From contig JAGIBJ010000053.1 of assembly GCA_017744415.1 (NCBI GenBank), forward strand, positions 1 to 55,878: a stretch of DNA of 55,878 nt. The letters are read 5' to 3'. The position numbers and the translations under genes are program-made. This DNA comes from Solirubrobacteraceae bacterium. Lineage in GTDB: Bacteria > Actinomycetota > Thermoleophilia > Solirubrobacterales > Solirubrobacteraceae. Shown here one piece after another: positions 39,348 through 47,800 of the stretch; position 1 is the first letter of the stretch, and each line of letters begins with the position of its first letter. The notes under the pieces were generated by a model, which was given only the letters and a program-made list of their open reading frames with translations, was not told where the DNA came from and did not search any database.

Positions 39348-39364
39348 GCGTCACAGCGTGACGC
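39348..39364 (-). promoter_or_regulatory. Palindrome abutting the start of the 38778-39347 gene
   Basis: GCGTCACAGCGTGACGC, 7-bp arms with a 3-nt centre, ends 1 nt before the GTG. It could be an operator. No regulator is adjacent. Confidence 0.5.
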
Positions 39365-39489
39365 CAACACCAGCGGCAACGGTGTCAGCGCGCGCCAAGC
39401 ACGGGGCGCCGCCGGTCAGGGCGCCGATCTGCGAACCGCTCAGCCGGCTGTGCCGGGCCCCAACAACCAAGCATCGGCCCCAGAACGAC

Positions 39490-39515
39490 GAGAGCCCCGC
39501 CGGGGCGGGGCTCTC
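39490..39515 (-). terminator. Hairpin terminator after tRNA-Pro
   Basis: An 11-bp stem GAGAGCCCCGC/GCGGGGCTCTC with a 4-nt loop, 15 nt beyond the tRNA-Pro 3' end. Confidence 0.88.
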
Positions 39516-39529
39516 TGTGGGGTTTCGTA

Positions 39530-39603
39530 TCGGGGAGACAGGATTTGAACCTGCGACCGCCCGGCCCCCAGCCGGGTGCGCTACCAGACTGCGCCACTCC
39601 CCG
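39530..39603 (-). tRNA. tRNA-Pro (anticodon GGG)
   Basis: 74-nt cloverleaf: acceptor CGGGGAG/CTCCCCG, anticodon stem CCCGG/CCGGG with loop CTGGGGG, T-arm CAGGTTCAAATCCTG. Confidence 0.94.
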
Positions 39604-39608
39604 CGGCA

Positions 39609-39680
39609 AGCGGACGACGGGAATCGAACCCGTTCCTAGAGCTTGGAAGGCTCGCGTGCAACCGTTAACACCTCGCCCGC
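39609..39680 (-). tRNA. tRNA-Gly (anticodon TCC)
   Basis: 72-nt cloverleaf: acceptor GCGGGCG/CGTCCGC (one mismatch-like G-T), anticodon loop CTTCCAA, T-arm CGGGTTCGATTCCCG. It lies 5 nt upstream of tRNA-Pro on the same strand, so the two share a transcript. Confidence 0.92.
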
Positions 39681-39838
39681 AAGCAGTGCTCGTGATCCTA
39701 GCGAGTGGGCGCGCGCCGTGGCTCGTGGCCGCAACAACAGGTGGCTCGCGACAGCGGACTCGCAGCCCGCGCAGGCAGCTCGCGGCGGTAAATCCGCGGC
39801 CCGCGAAGGCGGCTCGCCGCCCGTCCGGCCCGCTTCGG

Positions 39839-39844
39839 TACGAT
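39839..39844 (+). promoter_or_regulatory. -10 box TACGAT for tRNA-Trp
   Basis: TACGAT, 28 nt before the tRNA 5' end. Confidence 0.45.
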
Positions 39845-39872
39845 GCCCATCCCGCGGCCGCGCCGCGCCTTT

Positions 39873-39943
39873 GGGGGATTGGTGTATCGGTAACATAGGG
39901 GTCTCCAAAACCTCTGCGCCAGGTTCGATTCCTGGATCCCCCG
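39873..39943 (+). tRNA. tRNA-Trp (anticodon CCA), atypical sequence
   Basis: 71-nt cloverleaf: acceptor GGGGGAT/ATCCCCC, D-stem GTGT/ACAT, anticodon stem GGGGT/ACCTC with loop CTCCAAA (CCA), T-arm CCAGG-TTCGATT-CCTGG, discriminator G. The D-arm and acceptor differ from the usual bacterial tRNA-Trp (AGGGGC.. type). Confidence 0.8.
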
Positions 39944-40009
39944 CTCCCGCCCGGCGCCGCTCGCGACGGGCCCAGCACACCCTCCGACTGCGAGCGAGGT
40001 AGGCCCTAG

Positions 40010-40336
40010 ATGGCAACCCTCCGAGTTCTCACCTCCGCCGATCTGCACGAGCTCCTCCTCGAAGGGCAGGAGCTCCAGGTGCTCGACGTTCGCACCGCCG
40101 CGGAGTACGACGCCGGGCACATCGAGCACTCGGTGCTCGCGCCCCACGACCAGATCACCGGCTGGCCCGCCGAGCTGGACCCCGAGCTGCCGACGGCCGT
40201 GATCTGTAAGGCCGGCGTGCGCGCCCTGCACGCGGCCGCGATCCTCGACCAGTTCACGACGGCGGAACTCTTCGTCGTCGCCGAGGGCGGCGTGCCCGAC
40301 TGGCCGGCGCTCGGCACCGAGCTCACCACCGACTGA
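40010..40336 (+). CDS. Rhodanese-like domain protein
   Basis: A 108-residue single-domain rhodanese. It has LQVLDVRTAAEYDAGHIEHS (the CH2A-like motif) and the active-site loop VICKAGVRALHAA with the catalytic Cys. Such proteins carry sulfane sulfur or act as sulfurtransferases in the cytoplasm. A GAGG precedes the ATG by about 11 nt. It follows tRNA-Trp by 66 nt. A GC-rich palindrome lies 78 nt after the stop. Confidence 0.92.
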   Translation: MATLRVLTSADLHELLLEGQELQVLDVRTAAEYDAGHIEHSVLAPHDQITGWPAELDPELPTAVICKAGVRALHAAAILDQFTTAELFVVAEGGVPDWPALGTELTTD

Positions 40337-40413
40337 GCGTCATTCTGGGGTGACCCGTCTCACCCCAAATTGACGTTCACCGCCGGTAGCCGCGCATCGC
40401 GCCGCCGGCCGTC

Positions 40414-40449
40414 CCGACGGAGACGGCCGGCGCCGGCCGTCTCCGTCGG
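40414..40449. repeat. Perfect 36-bp palindrome
   Basis: Two 18-bp arms (the left begins CCGACGGAGACGG) abut with no spacer. It would form a strong cruciform or, with about 4 unpaired bases, an RNA hairpin. Its place after the rhodanese gene suggests a terminator, but no T-run follows. Confidence 0.7.
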
Positions 40450-40971
40450 CCGGGATCGCGCGTGCGAGGTCCATCACCGCTTGGCGCGAGATGCGGCCAC
40501 CTGGAGGAGGTGCACTGCGACCGCATCTTGCGCGCAAGGGTGTGAAGGAGGCGGCCCCGCGAGCGCCAACTGGGGATATCGGCGCATTCGAGCGCGGGAC
40601 CGCCTGCACGGGCCGTCGGCACCACCGAAGTGGCACTCCCGGACGGTGCGGTTGGCGGGTCGGGGGTCACCCGCCACCGACAACATTAGGCATTCCGCCA
40701 GACTTTGGAACCCACCGGGACCAGCGAGTTTTCGGATTGTTTCGAGCGAAAACAAACCCGTAGACCAGGAAGTTCGGGCGTTTTGCCGAAAGCTGAACGA
40801 ACCCCTTCTGGCGCACAAACACAAGCTGGTGTGACCTATTTCGACGGAGCGTCAGTACGCCGCTCGCGGCTGGAGTCCAGAAACCGGTGCGTAACGCTCC
40901 TGCACGGTCTTTAGCGGACTCCTCCCGGGCCGATCCTCGCCGGCCGCTCGACGCCCGCCGCAGCCGACCCT

Positions 40972-40977
40972 TACCGT
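40972..40977 (+). promoter_or_regulatory. -10 box TACCGT for ABC exporter gene
   Basis: TACCGT, 7 nt before the GTG at 40985. It overlaps the in-frame GTG at 40976, which is therefore unlikely to be the start. Confidence 0.6.
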
Positions 40978-40984
40978 GAGGCCG

Positions 40985-42838
40985 GTGACCGCGACGACCT
41001 CGACTTCCTCGCCGCCGTCGACCGACGACCATCCCTTGCGTCGCCTCTGGCGCCGGGTGCCGGCCTACCGCGGCCGGATCGTCCGCGGCGCCGCCTACAC
41101 CGTCAGCAACAAGCTGTTCGACATCGCGCCGGAGCTCCTCATCGGTGTCGCGATCGACGTGGTGGTGCGCGGCGAGGGCAGCTTCGTCGCCGACCTCTTC
41201 GGGATCACAGATCGCCCCCAGCAGCTGACCGTGCTGGCGATCGTCACCGCGTTCGTCTGGGCGATGGAGTCGCTCACCGAGTACCTGAGCAGCCGCACCT
41301 GGCGCGAGCTCTCCCAGGACGTCGAGCACGACCTGCGCATGGACGCCTACCGCCACGTGCAGCACCTCGAGCTCGCCTGGTTCGAGAACCGCGCCTCCGG
41401 GCGCCTGCTGACGATCCTCGGCGACGACGTGAACCAGCTGGAGCGGTTCCTCGACGTCGGCGCGCAGAAGATCCTGCTGACGATCACGAACGTGATCGCC
41501 GTCGGCGCGGTGTTCGCGATCATCTCGCCGCTGCTCGCGGTGCTCGCCTTCCTCCCGATCCCGGTCATCATCGGCGGCTCGCTGCTCTTCCAGCGTCGCC
41601 TCGGCCCGCGCTACGCCAACGTGCGCGAGCGCGCCGGCGACCTCAACGGATTGATCGGCGGCAACCTCGGCGGTATCGCGACGATCAAGGCGTTCGGCGC
41701 GGAAGATGCCGAGAGCGAGCGCGTCGAGCGGTTCTCGGCCGCGTACGCCGACTCGAACCGCCGTGCCATCGTCTTCTCCGCGGCGTTCGTCCCGCTGATC
41801 CGCATGGCGATCCTCGCCGGCTTCATCGTGACGCTCGTCGTCGGCGGCAACATGGCCCTCGACGGCACGCTCGAGATCGGCCTGTACTCGGTGCTCGTGT
41901 TCATGACCCAGCGCCTGCTCTGGCCGCTCACCGACCTCGGCGAGACGCTCGACCTCTACCAGCGCGGCATGGCGTCCACCCGTCGCATCCTCGACCTCCT
42001 TGACGCCCCGGTCGCGATCCAGCCCGGCGCCCGGGCGCTGCCCGCACCCGCGGAGGGCGTCCGGCCCGGCGCCGTGCGCTTCGCCGACGTGCACTTCGGC
42101 TACCGCAGCCCTGACGGCGAACCGCTGACTCCCGTGCTGCGCGGCCTCGACCTCGACGTGCCCGCCGGCGAGACGCACGCGATCGTCGGCGCGACGGGCG
42201 CCGGCAAATCGACGGTCGTCAAACTCCTGCTGCGGCTCTACGACGCCGACGAGGGCAGCGTCACCGTCGACGGCGTCCCAACCACCGATCTGTCCTTCGA
42301 GGCCCTGCGCGGCGCCATCGGTTACGTCGGCCAGGACACGTTCCTCTTCGACTGCTCGATCGCGCAGAACCTCCGATACGGTGATCCCGACGCCACCGAC
42401 GACGCGCTGCGCGCCGCCGCCGAGCGTGCCGAGGCTCACGACTTCGTCTCCCAGCTGCCGAGCGGCTACGACACCGAAGTCGGCGAGCGCGGCATGCGGC
42501 TCTCCGGTGGCCAGCGTCAACGCCTCACCATCGCCCGCGCGCTCGTCCGCGACCCCGAGATCCTCGTGCTCGACGAGGCCACGAGCGCGGTCGACAACGA
42601 GACCGAGGCTGCGATCCAGCGCTCACTCGCGCGCGTGAGCCGCGAACGCACGACGATCGTGATCGCGCACCGCCTCTCGACGATCCGCCACGCCGACCGC
42701 ATCCATGTGATGGAGGCCGGTCGCGTCGCGGAGGCCGGGACGCACGACGAACTCCTCGCGCTCGAGGGCCGTTACGCGGCACTCTGGTCGGTCCAGACGG
42801 GCGAATTGCCGACCGATCTCGGCGCCACGAACGCCTGA
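40985..42838 (+). CDS. ABC transporter, fused permease and ATPase (exporter type)
   Basis: A 617-residue half-transporter that would form a homodimeric type IV exporter. Six helices span about residues 30-330 (IAPELLIGVAIDVVV, LLTITNVIAVGAVFAIISPL, ILAGFIVTLVVGGNMALDG). The ATPase domain (about 355-605) has GATGAGKST, a Q-loop (VGQDTFLFD), LSGGQRQRLTIARA and ILVLDEATSAVD. The substrate is unknown: lipid, peptide or drug. The TetR gene starts 61 bp downstream. Confidence 0.93.
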   Translation: MTATTSTSSPPSTDDHPLRRLWRRVPAYRGRIVRGAAYTVSNKLFDIAPELLIGVAIDVVVRGEGSFVADLFGITDRPQQLTVLAIVTAFVWAMESLTEYLSSRTWRELSQDVEHDLRMDAYRHVQHLELAWFENRASGRLLTILGDDVNQLERFLDVGAQKILLTITNVIAVGAVFAIISPLLAVLAFLPIPVIIGGSLLFQRRLGPRYANVRERAGDLNGLIGGNLGGIATIKAFGAEDAESERVERFSAAYADSNRRAIVFSAAFVPLIRMAILAGFIVTLVVGGNMALDGTLEIGLYSVLVFMTQRLLWPLTDLGETLDLYQRGMASTRRILDLLDAPVAIQPGARALPAPAEGVRPGAVRFADVHFGYRSPDGEPLTPVLRGLDLDVPAGETHAIVGATGAGKSTVVKLLLRLYDADEGSVTVDGVPTTDLSFEALRGAIGYVGQDTFLFDCSIAQNLRYGDPDATDDALRAAAERAEAHDFVSQLPSGYDTEVGERGMRLSGGQRQRLTIARALVRDPEILVLDEATSAVDNETEAAIQRSLARVSRERTTIVIAHRLSTIRHADRIHVMEAGRVAEAGTHDELLALEGRYAALWSVQTGELPTDLGATNA

Positions 42839-42887
42839 TCAGGCGCGGTCAAAGCGTGGCACGCAAACACTCCCCTTGCTGTCCGCT

Positions 42888-42893
42888 TATGAT
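42888..42893 (+). promoter_or_regulatory. -10 box TATGAT for TetR gene
   Basis: TATGAT, 6 nt before the ATG at 42900. Confidence 0.65.
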
Positions 42894-42899
42894 TCGTCC

Positions 42900-43520
42900 A
42901 TGGCGAACCCCGACGCCGCCCCTCCCCTGCGCGCCGATGCCCGGCGCAATCGCGACGCGATCCTGACCGCCGCGCGCGAGGTGTTTGCTAGCGACGGACT
43001 GAGCGCCCCTCTCGACCGGATCGCGAAGCTCGCCGACGTCGGGCGCGCCACGCTCTACCGTCGGTTCCCCACTCGCGAGGATCTCGTTCGGGCGATCTTC
43101 CAGGACAACATCGAAGAGCTGCAGGCGATTGCCAACGAGCTCGGAGACGCGCCGGAGGCGTTCTGGCTGATCCTCGAGGCCGCCGTGCAACAGCAGCGCG
43201 ACAACCTCGGCCTCGTCGAGCTCTTCACTCGCCCGCCGGCGCCGTCGGCATCGCCGAGCGTCGGCCTTGCCGACGTGCGCTTGCCGTGGTCCGAGCTCAT
43301 CGCCGGGCCGCTGGAGCGCGCGCAGCGCGCGGGCGTCGTCCGGCCGGATCTCGATCCGAGCGACACGGGTGCGCTCCTCCTCATGATGGGTGCGATGTCG
43401 TCGGCGGTGCGCTACCGGGACGATGCCGACGACCGGATCACGCGTACGCTCACGCTGCTGCGCGACGCGCTTGATCCGACCGGCGGGCCGCGCGAGCTCG
43501 TGCCCGCCGGGCTCGCTTAG
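42900..43520 (+). CDS. TetR-family transcriptional regulator
   Basis: A 206-residue repressor. The N-terminal helix-turn-helix is clear (RDAILTAAREVFASDGLSAP, then LADVGRATLYRRFPTREDLV). The C-terminal ligand-binding half resembles TetR_C of the SbtR type (FWLILEAAVQQQRDNLGLVE). It lies 61 bp after the ABC exporter gene with its own leaderless promoter, and is likely to control that gene. Its TAG stop overlaps the opposite-strand TAA stop of the next gene. Confidence 0.92.
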   Translation: MANPDAAPPLRADARRNRDAILTAAREVFASDGLSAPLDRIAKLADVGRATLYRRFPTREDLVRAIFQDNIEELQAIANELGDAPEAFWLILEAAVQQQRDNLGLVELFTRPPAPSASPSVGLADVRLPWSELIAGPLERAQRAGVVRPDLDPSDTGALLLMMGAMSSAVRYRDDADDRITRTLTLLRDALDPTGGPRELVPAGLA

Positions 43521-46500
43521 CCGAACCGCAGCGTGATCGGCTTGCTGCTCTTCGGCTGCTGCGTCGCGCTGCCGCCGAAGGACACCTTGGCCTTCACCAC
43601 GCCATTCCTCGGCAGGCCCTTCTTCGGGAGAGTGATGATGCGGTCGAAGGTGCACTCGCCGTCGTCCCAGCGCAGCTTCGTGCGGTAGGTCTTCACCGTC
43701 GTGCGCACCGTCTTGCCCGCCCGCTTGGCGTCCGTATAGACCTCGATCGTCGCGTCGCCCGCGCACTGCGCCTTGGTGCTGAGTCCGCGGGCGCCGAGCA
43801 GCACGCCGCGCAGGTGGTAGCGGTACGGGGCCTTGGCGTCGGTGGCGTTGACGACGTCGGCGTCGAGCCTGCGCGGCACCGGACGCGGATCCGGAGTCGG
43901 TGCGGGCGTGGGCGCTGCGCTCGGCGCCGGCGTCGCGGTTGGGGCCGGCGTCGGCTGCGGGATGGCGGTCGGTGTGGGCGTGGGCGCCGGGCTTGGTGTG
44001 GCCGTCGGGCTCGGGCTCGGGCTCGGAGTCGCCGGATCAGCCGGCGCGGAGGGATCGAAGGTGAACAGCTGCGTGCCCGTGCCGGCGGCACGGGCGGCGA
44101 AGAGGAGCCGGCCGTCGACTGCGATCAGGCCACCGTTGGCGCTCATGGTGACGTCGGTACCGAGGTCGACCGGCGCGGTATGGGCGACCGTGCCGTCGGT
44201 CGTCCAGAGCGTCGCGGTCGTGGCGTCGGCGTCGCCTTCATCCGGCTCCTCGATCGAGGCGACGTCCTTGAAGTAGTAGGCACCGCCGCTGGCGACGAGA
44301 CCGCTGACGGCAGCGCCAGCGGTGTGGAGCGCGGTGAAGGTGCCGTCGGAGTCCAGGCGCCAGATCGTGTCGGCGGTGCGCAGGAGCGCCGAGCCGGACC
44401 CAAGCGGCGTGACATCGCGGATCTCGGACGGGTCGAAGCCATCCGGGAAGGCGACCGGCTCGAGCCCCGAGGGTGTGAGGAGCCGAAGCACGTCGGTGTC
44501 GTCGACACGCCCGAGCAGGAAGCGCGCCTCACCGACGGCGATCACGGGCGGCACCGCCGCGTGCGAAGCGCCGCTGCCTGCACCGGGCACGACCTCGTCG
44601 CCGTAGAGCGTCGCGGCGCCGCCGTCGGTCACCCAGGTCTCGACGCCTTCGTCGTCCGTCGAGCGAGTGAACACGAGCGCGTCGTCGATCACCTGCGAAC
44701 CGCTGAGCGAGAGGTCGTCGTCGCCGCCGAACTCCGCGACCTGCTGCGTGGCGCCGGTACTCGGCACCAGCGACCAGAGGCCTCGCGACTCGCCGGTGTC
44801 GGCGTCGCCGAGGCTCACGAAGAGCATGCCGCCGGCGCTGCGCAGCGCCGCCACCGACACGTCGGCAGGCCACGCGGCAGGCACATCGACGAGCTCGGGC
44901 TCGCCGTTCGTGACGGTGAACAGCGCGCGGGTGGTCGATTCCTCCTCGACCGTGCCCGTGAAGTAGATGTCGCCGCCGACGGCGGAGGGATCCGATGGGG
45001 CGCTCGCGACGCCGTCGCCGGCCGGGGTGATCGCCTGCGCCGGGCCGCCGTCGGAAGCGTAGAGCTGATCGGGCCGGCCGGGGCGCGCGACGGTGAAGTA
45101 GACCGTGTCGCCGACGCCGACCGCGGCGTTGATCGTCGTGCTGAAGGCCGCGCTGTAGAGCAAGGGACGCGTGCCGTTCGCGCTGCCATCGGTGACCCAT
45201 GGCGCGTCGGTGCCGCCGAGGTCTCCGGCTTGGAACAGTGCCCAGTGGTCGCCGAAGGTGGCCTTGGTACCGGCGGTGGGGCCGTCGGCGCGCAGCGTGC
45301 TGCCGAGGTGACCGTCCTGGTTGCCCGGCGCGACATCGGCGATGAGCTGCGCAATGCCCGGGTCGTCGGAGGTGGCCGGATCGAGCAGGTAGGGCTCGGA
45401 GCCGCGCGAGTAGGTGGCTCCGCGGAAGAGCAGCGTCGCGGCCGGGCCCGGCTCGGGATCGCCGATCGCCGGGAAGTCGCCGGGCGCCGTGACGCGATAG
45501 GTACCGTCCGGGGTGCCGTCGGTGGCGTAGACCGCGGGCGTGTCGGAGTCGGTGATCACGAAAACGCGGTGACCGCTGACGAGCACCCGGCCGATCGGCT
45601 CGCCAGGAGCGTCGCCGAGCGTGACCTCCGTAGCCGCGCCGACGGGATCGACGGAGAGGTCGAGGCTCCAGAGGTGCGTCGTCCCGCTGGGGCTCGTCGT
45701 GAAGAAGATGCGGCTGCTGACTTGCCAGTACGCCTCCTCGGCGGCGTCGACGCTCGTGGCAACGCGCGTGGCCGTGCCGTCGGCATCGACGGAGAAGAGG
45801 TCGCCGTCGTCGTGCACGAGCGCCGCGCCGTCGGGTGCCGGCGAGAGGCCGCTTGGATCGACGAGCGCATCGCCGCTGAACGCCACGGGCGCAGCCTGCG
45901 TATCCGCTGCGCGCCACAGCCCGGCCGCCTGTGCACCGTTGCCGTTCGTCGTGAAGAGGAGCGCGTGACCGGTGACGACGAGGTGGTCGGCGGCGTCCAC
46001 AGGATCGCTGCCGTCCGTCACCGCGCTCACGGCGCCGGCCTCGTCGACCTGCGAGAGGTCATGCCCGTCGCCGGCCGACACGTAGAGCCTGGTGGGCGTG
46101 GTGACGATCAGCGCCGGATCCGTGATGCCAACCGGATCGATGCCTCCGTCGCTCGTGATCCGCACCAGCTCCGGGTCATCGCCCGCGACGACCGCGAAGA
46201 TCGTCGTGCCGACGGCGTAGACCTGCAGCACGTTCACCGGCGCACCGGTCGTGACGCGCACGGTGCCCTCGGCAGAGCCGTCGGTCTTCCACAGCTGCAC
46301 GCCATCGGCGTCGGTCGTGGCCGCGAAGTAGAGCTCGTCGCCGATCGGCGTGAGGCTGCGAATCGCCGCGCCCTCGAGCCCGGGCTCGAGATCCTTCACA
46401 AGGCTCGCCTGCCCCGCGCCCGTACTCCGCCACAGCTCGGGGCCGTGCACCCGGTCGTCGGCGGTGAAGTAGCTCGCGTCGCCGACGGCAACGAAGTTGT

Positions 46501-46630
46501 TGGGGGTCGAGCTGTAGCCCGGCCCGATGCCTTGGAGCAGCGCGGGGTTGGCAGCGTGCGCGCTGACCGGAGCGATCGCGGTCACGATCAGGGCGGCGAG
46601 GAGTCGCCCGGCGGGGCGCAGGCGGGTCAT
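43517..46630 (-). CDS. Large secreted ELWxTDGT-repeat protein with Pro-rich linker and C-terminal beta module
   Basis: A 1037-residue exported protein. MTRLRPAGRLLAALIVTAIA is the signal peptide start, ending at AHA. The body consists of many about 45-residue beta repeats of the type GPELWRSTGAGQASLVKDLE and GVQLWKTDGSAEGTVRVTTG, the ELW-TDGT pattern often found in predicted propellers. A Pro/Ala/Thr linker (about 880-930) joins a Lys-rich C-terminal domain (STKAQCAGDATIEVYTDAKR, then LPKKGLPRNGVVKAKVSFGG). The ATG at 46630 puts the signal peptide first. A GTG at 46702, 10 nt after a TACCGT box, is an alternative. Function unknown, likely surface or extracellular. Confidence 0.82.
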   Translation of the reverse strand: MTRLRPAGRLLAALIVTAIAPVSAHAANPALLQGIGPGYSSTPNNFVAVGDASYFTADDRVHGPELWRSTGAGQASLVKDLEPGLEGAAIRSLTPIGDELYFAATTDADGVQLWKTDGSAEGTVRVTTGAPVNVLQVYAVGTTIFAVVAGDDPELVRITSDGGIDPVGITDPALIVTTPTRLYVSAGDGHDLSQVDEAGAVSAVTDGSDPVDAADHLVVTGHALLFTTNGNGAQAAGLWRAADTQAAPVAFSGDALVDPSGLSPAPDGAALVHDDGDLFSVDADGTATRVATSVDAAEEAYWQVSSRIFFTTSPSGTTHLWSLDLSVDPVGAATEVTLGDAPGEPIGRVLVSGHRVFVITDSDTPAVYATDGTPDGTYRVTAPGDFPAIGDPEPGPAATLLFRGATYSRGSEPYLLDPATSDDPGIAQLIADVAPGNQDGHLGSTLRADGPTAGTKATFGDHWALFQAGDLGGTDAPWVTDGSANGTRPLLYSAAFSTTINAAVGVGDTVYFTVARPGRPDQLYASDGGPAQAITPAGDGVASAPSDPSAVGGDIYFTGTVEEESTTRALFTVTNGEPELVDVPAAWPADVSVAALRSAGGMLFVSLGDADTGESRGLWSLVPSTGATQQVAEFGGDDDLSLSGSQVIDDALVFTRSTDDEGVETWVTDGGAATLYGDEVVPGAGSGASHAAVPPVIAVGEARFLLGRVDDTDVLRLLTPSGLEPVAFPDGFDPSEIRDVTPLGSGSALLRTADTIWRLDSDGTFTALHTAGAAVSGLVASGGAYYFKDVASIEEPDEGDADATTATLWTTDGTVAHTAPVDLGTDVTMSANGGLIAVDGRLLFAARAAGTGTQLFTFDPSAPADPATPSPSPSPTATPSPAPTPTPTAIPQPTPAPTATPAPSAAPTPAPTPDPRPVPRRLDADVVNATDAKAPYRYHLRGVLLGARGLSTKAQCAGDATIEVYTDAKRAGKTVRTTVKTYRTKLRWDDGECTFDRIITLPKKGLPRNGVVKAKVSFGGSATQQPKSSKPITLRFG

Positions 46631-46775
46631 GCTCCGCGTGGTCGGCGCCCGGCCCTCGGGCTTGAGGTCGGCGGTGCCAGGTGCGCTCGGTCGGCTCGTC
46701 ACGTGGCCCGCAACGGTACCCGCGCGGCGAGGCGAGCGCACGGTGCGGCGTCGCGCCCGGCGTGGCGTCGACCGC

Positions 46776-47648
46776 TCAGGCGGCGCGCGTCGTCGGCTCG
46801 ACCGGCTGCGGGGTGGTGAATTCGACCTCCTCCTCGCGCGCGATGGCGAGCGCCTTCTGGAGGCCGCGCTGGGAGATGCGGTCGATGAGCGGTTGCACGA
46901 GCATGCGCGCCGGAAGCATCGGCCCGACCCAGCGCGGAGCGTAGACGCGGCGCGAACGACGGGCGATGCCGCGCTCGAGTGCGTCGATACCGACCTCCAG
47001 CGGGGCGACGCGCGTGAAGTACGAGTCGAGGTGCACCGCGTGCGAGGCCTCGGTGTCGAAGCCGCGGCGGGTCATGTCGGTATCGAGCTCGCCGAAGTAG
47101 GCCACGCCGACCTTCGCCCCCGTGCGGCGCAGCTCCGCGCGCAGGGTGTTGCCGAGCGCCTCGGTCGCCGACTTGCTCGCGTTGTAGGCGCCGAGCAGCG
47201 GTAGGTGGAGCGCCGCCGCCGCGGAGGCGATCGCGATCGCGTAGCCGCCCTCGTGCGCAATGTGGGGCCCGGCCGCGCGGAGCGTGTGGAAGGTGCCCAT
47301 CACGTTCACCTGCAGCGTGCGTTCGAGCACTGCGGGGTCGCCGCCGAGCATCGGCATCTGCTTCGCGATGCCGGCGTTGGCGACGACGACGTCGAGGCCG
47401 CCCCCGAGGTCTTGAACAAGCGCCTCGACGGCGGCGGTGACCGCGGCCCCATCAGCGATGTCGCATTCGCGCCAAGGTGCGCCGCCGGCGCGCACGGCGG
47501 TGGCGGCGAGCAGCTCGGGCTCGAGCCCCAGCAGCGCAACGCGCGCGCCACGCTCGTGGAGCCTCACGGCGAGCGCCGCGCCGATCCCGCGCGCAGCCCC
47601 GGTGATCAGGACCCTTCGGCCCTCCAGCAACGATCCGGTGGTGCCCAT
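46776..47648 (-). CDS. Short-chain dehydrogenase/reductase
   Basis: A 290-residue classical SDR. It has the cofactor loop VLITGAARGIGAALA, an acidic residue pair after beta-3 (RECDIADG), NAG in VVANAGIAKQ, the catalytic Ser (IAIASAAAALH) and YxxxK (GAYNASKSATEAL). The C-terminal 60 residues extend beyond the core. The substrate is unknown. The ATG at 47648 follows a TAGGTT box by 7 nt. It is divergent from the molybdoenzyme gene. Confidence 0.92.
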   Translation of the reverse strand: MGTTGSLLEGRRVLITGAARGIGAALAVRLHERGARVALLGLEPELLAATAVRAGGAPWRECDIADGAAVTAAVEALVQDLGGGLDVVVANAGIAKQMPMLGGDPAVLERTLQVNVMGTFHTLRAAGPHIAHEGGYAIAIASAAAALHLPLLGAYNASKSATEALGNTLRAELRRTGAKVGVAYFGELDTDMTRRGFDTEASHAVHLDSYFTRVAPLEVGIDALERGIARRSRRVYAPRWVGPMLPARMLVQPLIDRISQRGLQKALAIAREEEVEFTTPQPVEPTTRAA

Positions 47649-47655
47649 GTCATCC

Positions 47656-47661
47656 AACCTA
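47656..47661 (-). promoter_or_regulatory. -10 box TAGGTT for SDR gene
   Basis: TAGGTT on the minus strand, 7 nt before the ATG at 47648. Confidence 0.6.
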
Positions 47662-47800
47662 ACGCGTTGCAGCGCGGCTGGGTACCGGTGAGTCTCCACT
47701 CTGGAATCCGGGTGCCGAACCACGGTCCGACATGCCGCGCACGGGGATGGTGTGCGCTCCGCCCATGGCGCCCGTCCCCTGGCCGCCTGACACTGGGCGG

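Larger units (their letters stand above)
40337..40984. other. 648-bp intergenic region, no gene supported
   Basis: No open frame here has a plausible protein. A perfect 36-bp palindrome sits at 40414-40449. The stretch 40680-40860 is clearly richer in A/T than its neighbours and holds an inverted repeat GTTTTCG...CGAAAAC near 40730. The right end has the -10 box of the ABC exporter gene. An unrecognised RNA or a remnant of transferred DNA remains possible. Confidence 0.6.

Noticed and set aside
40370-40834. A 154-codon plus-strand frame in the large intergenic region
   Set aside because: Crosses the 36-bp palindrome, has Arg-rich low-complexity sequence, no Shine-Dalgarno or -10 box and no domain.
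43814-46819. A 1001-codon plus-strand frame opposite the ELW-repeat gene
   Set aside because: Arg/Gly/Val-rich composition without domains. The minus strand has a signal peptide, regular repeats and a C-terminal module.
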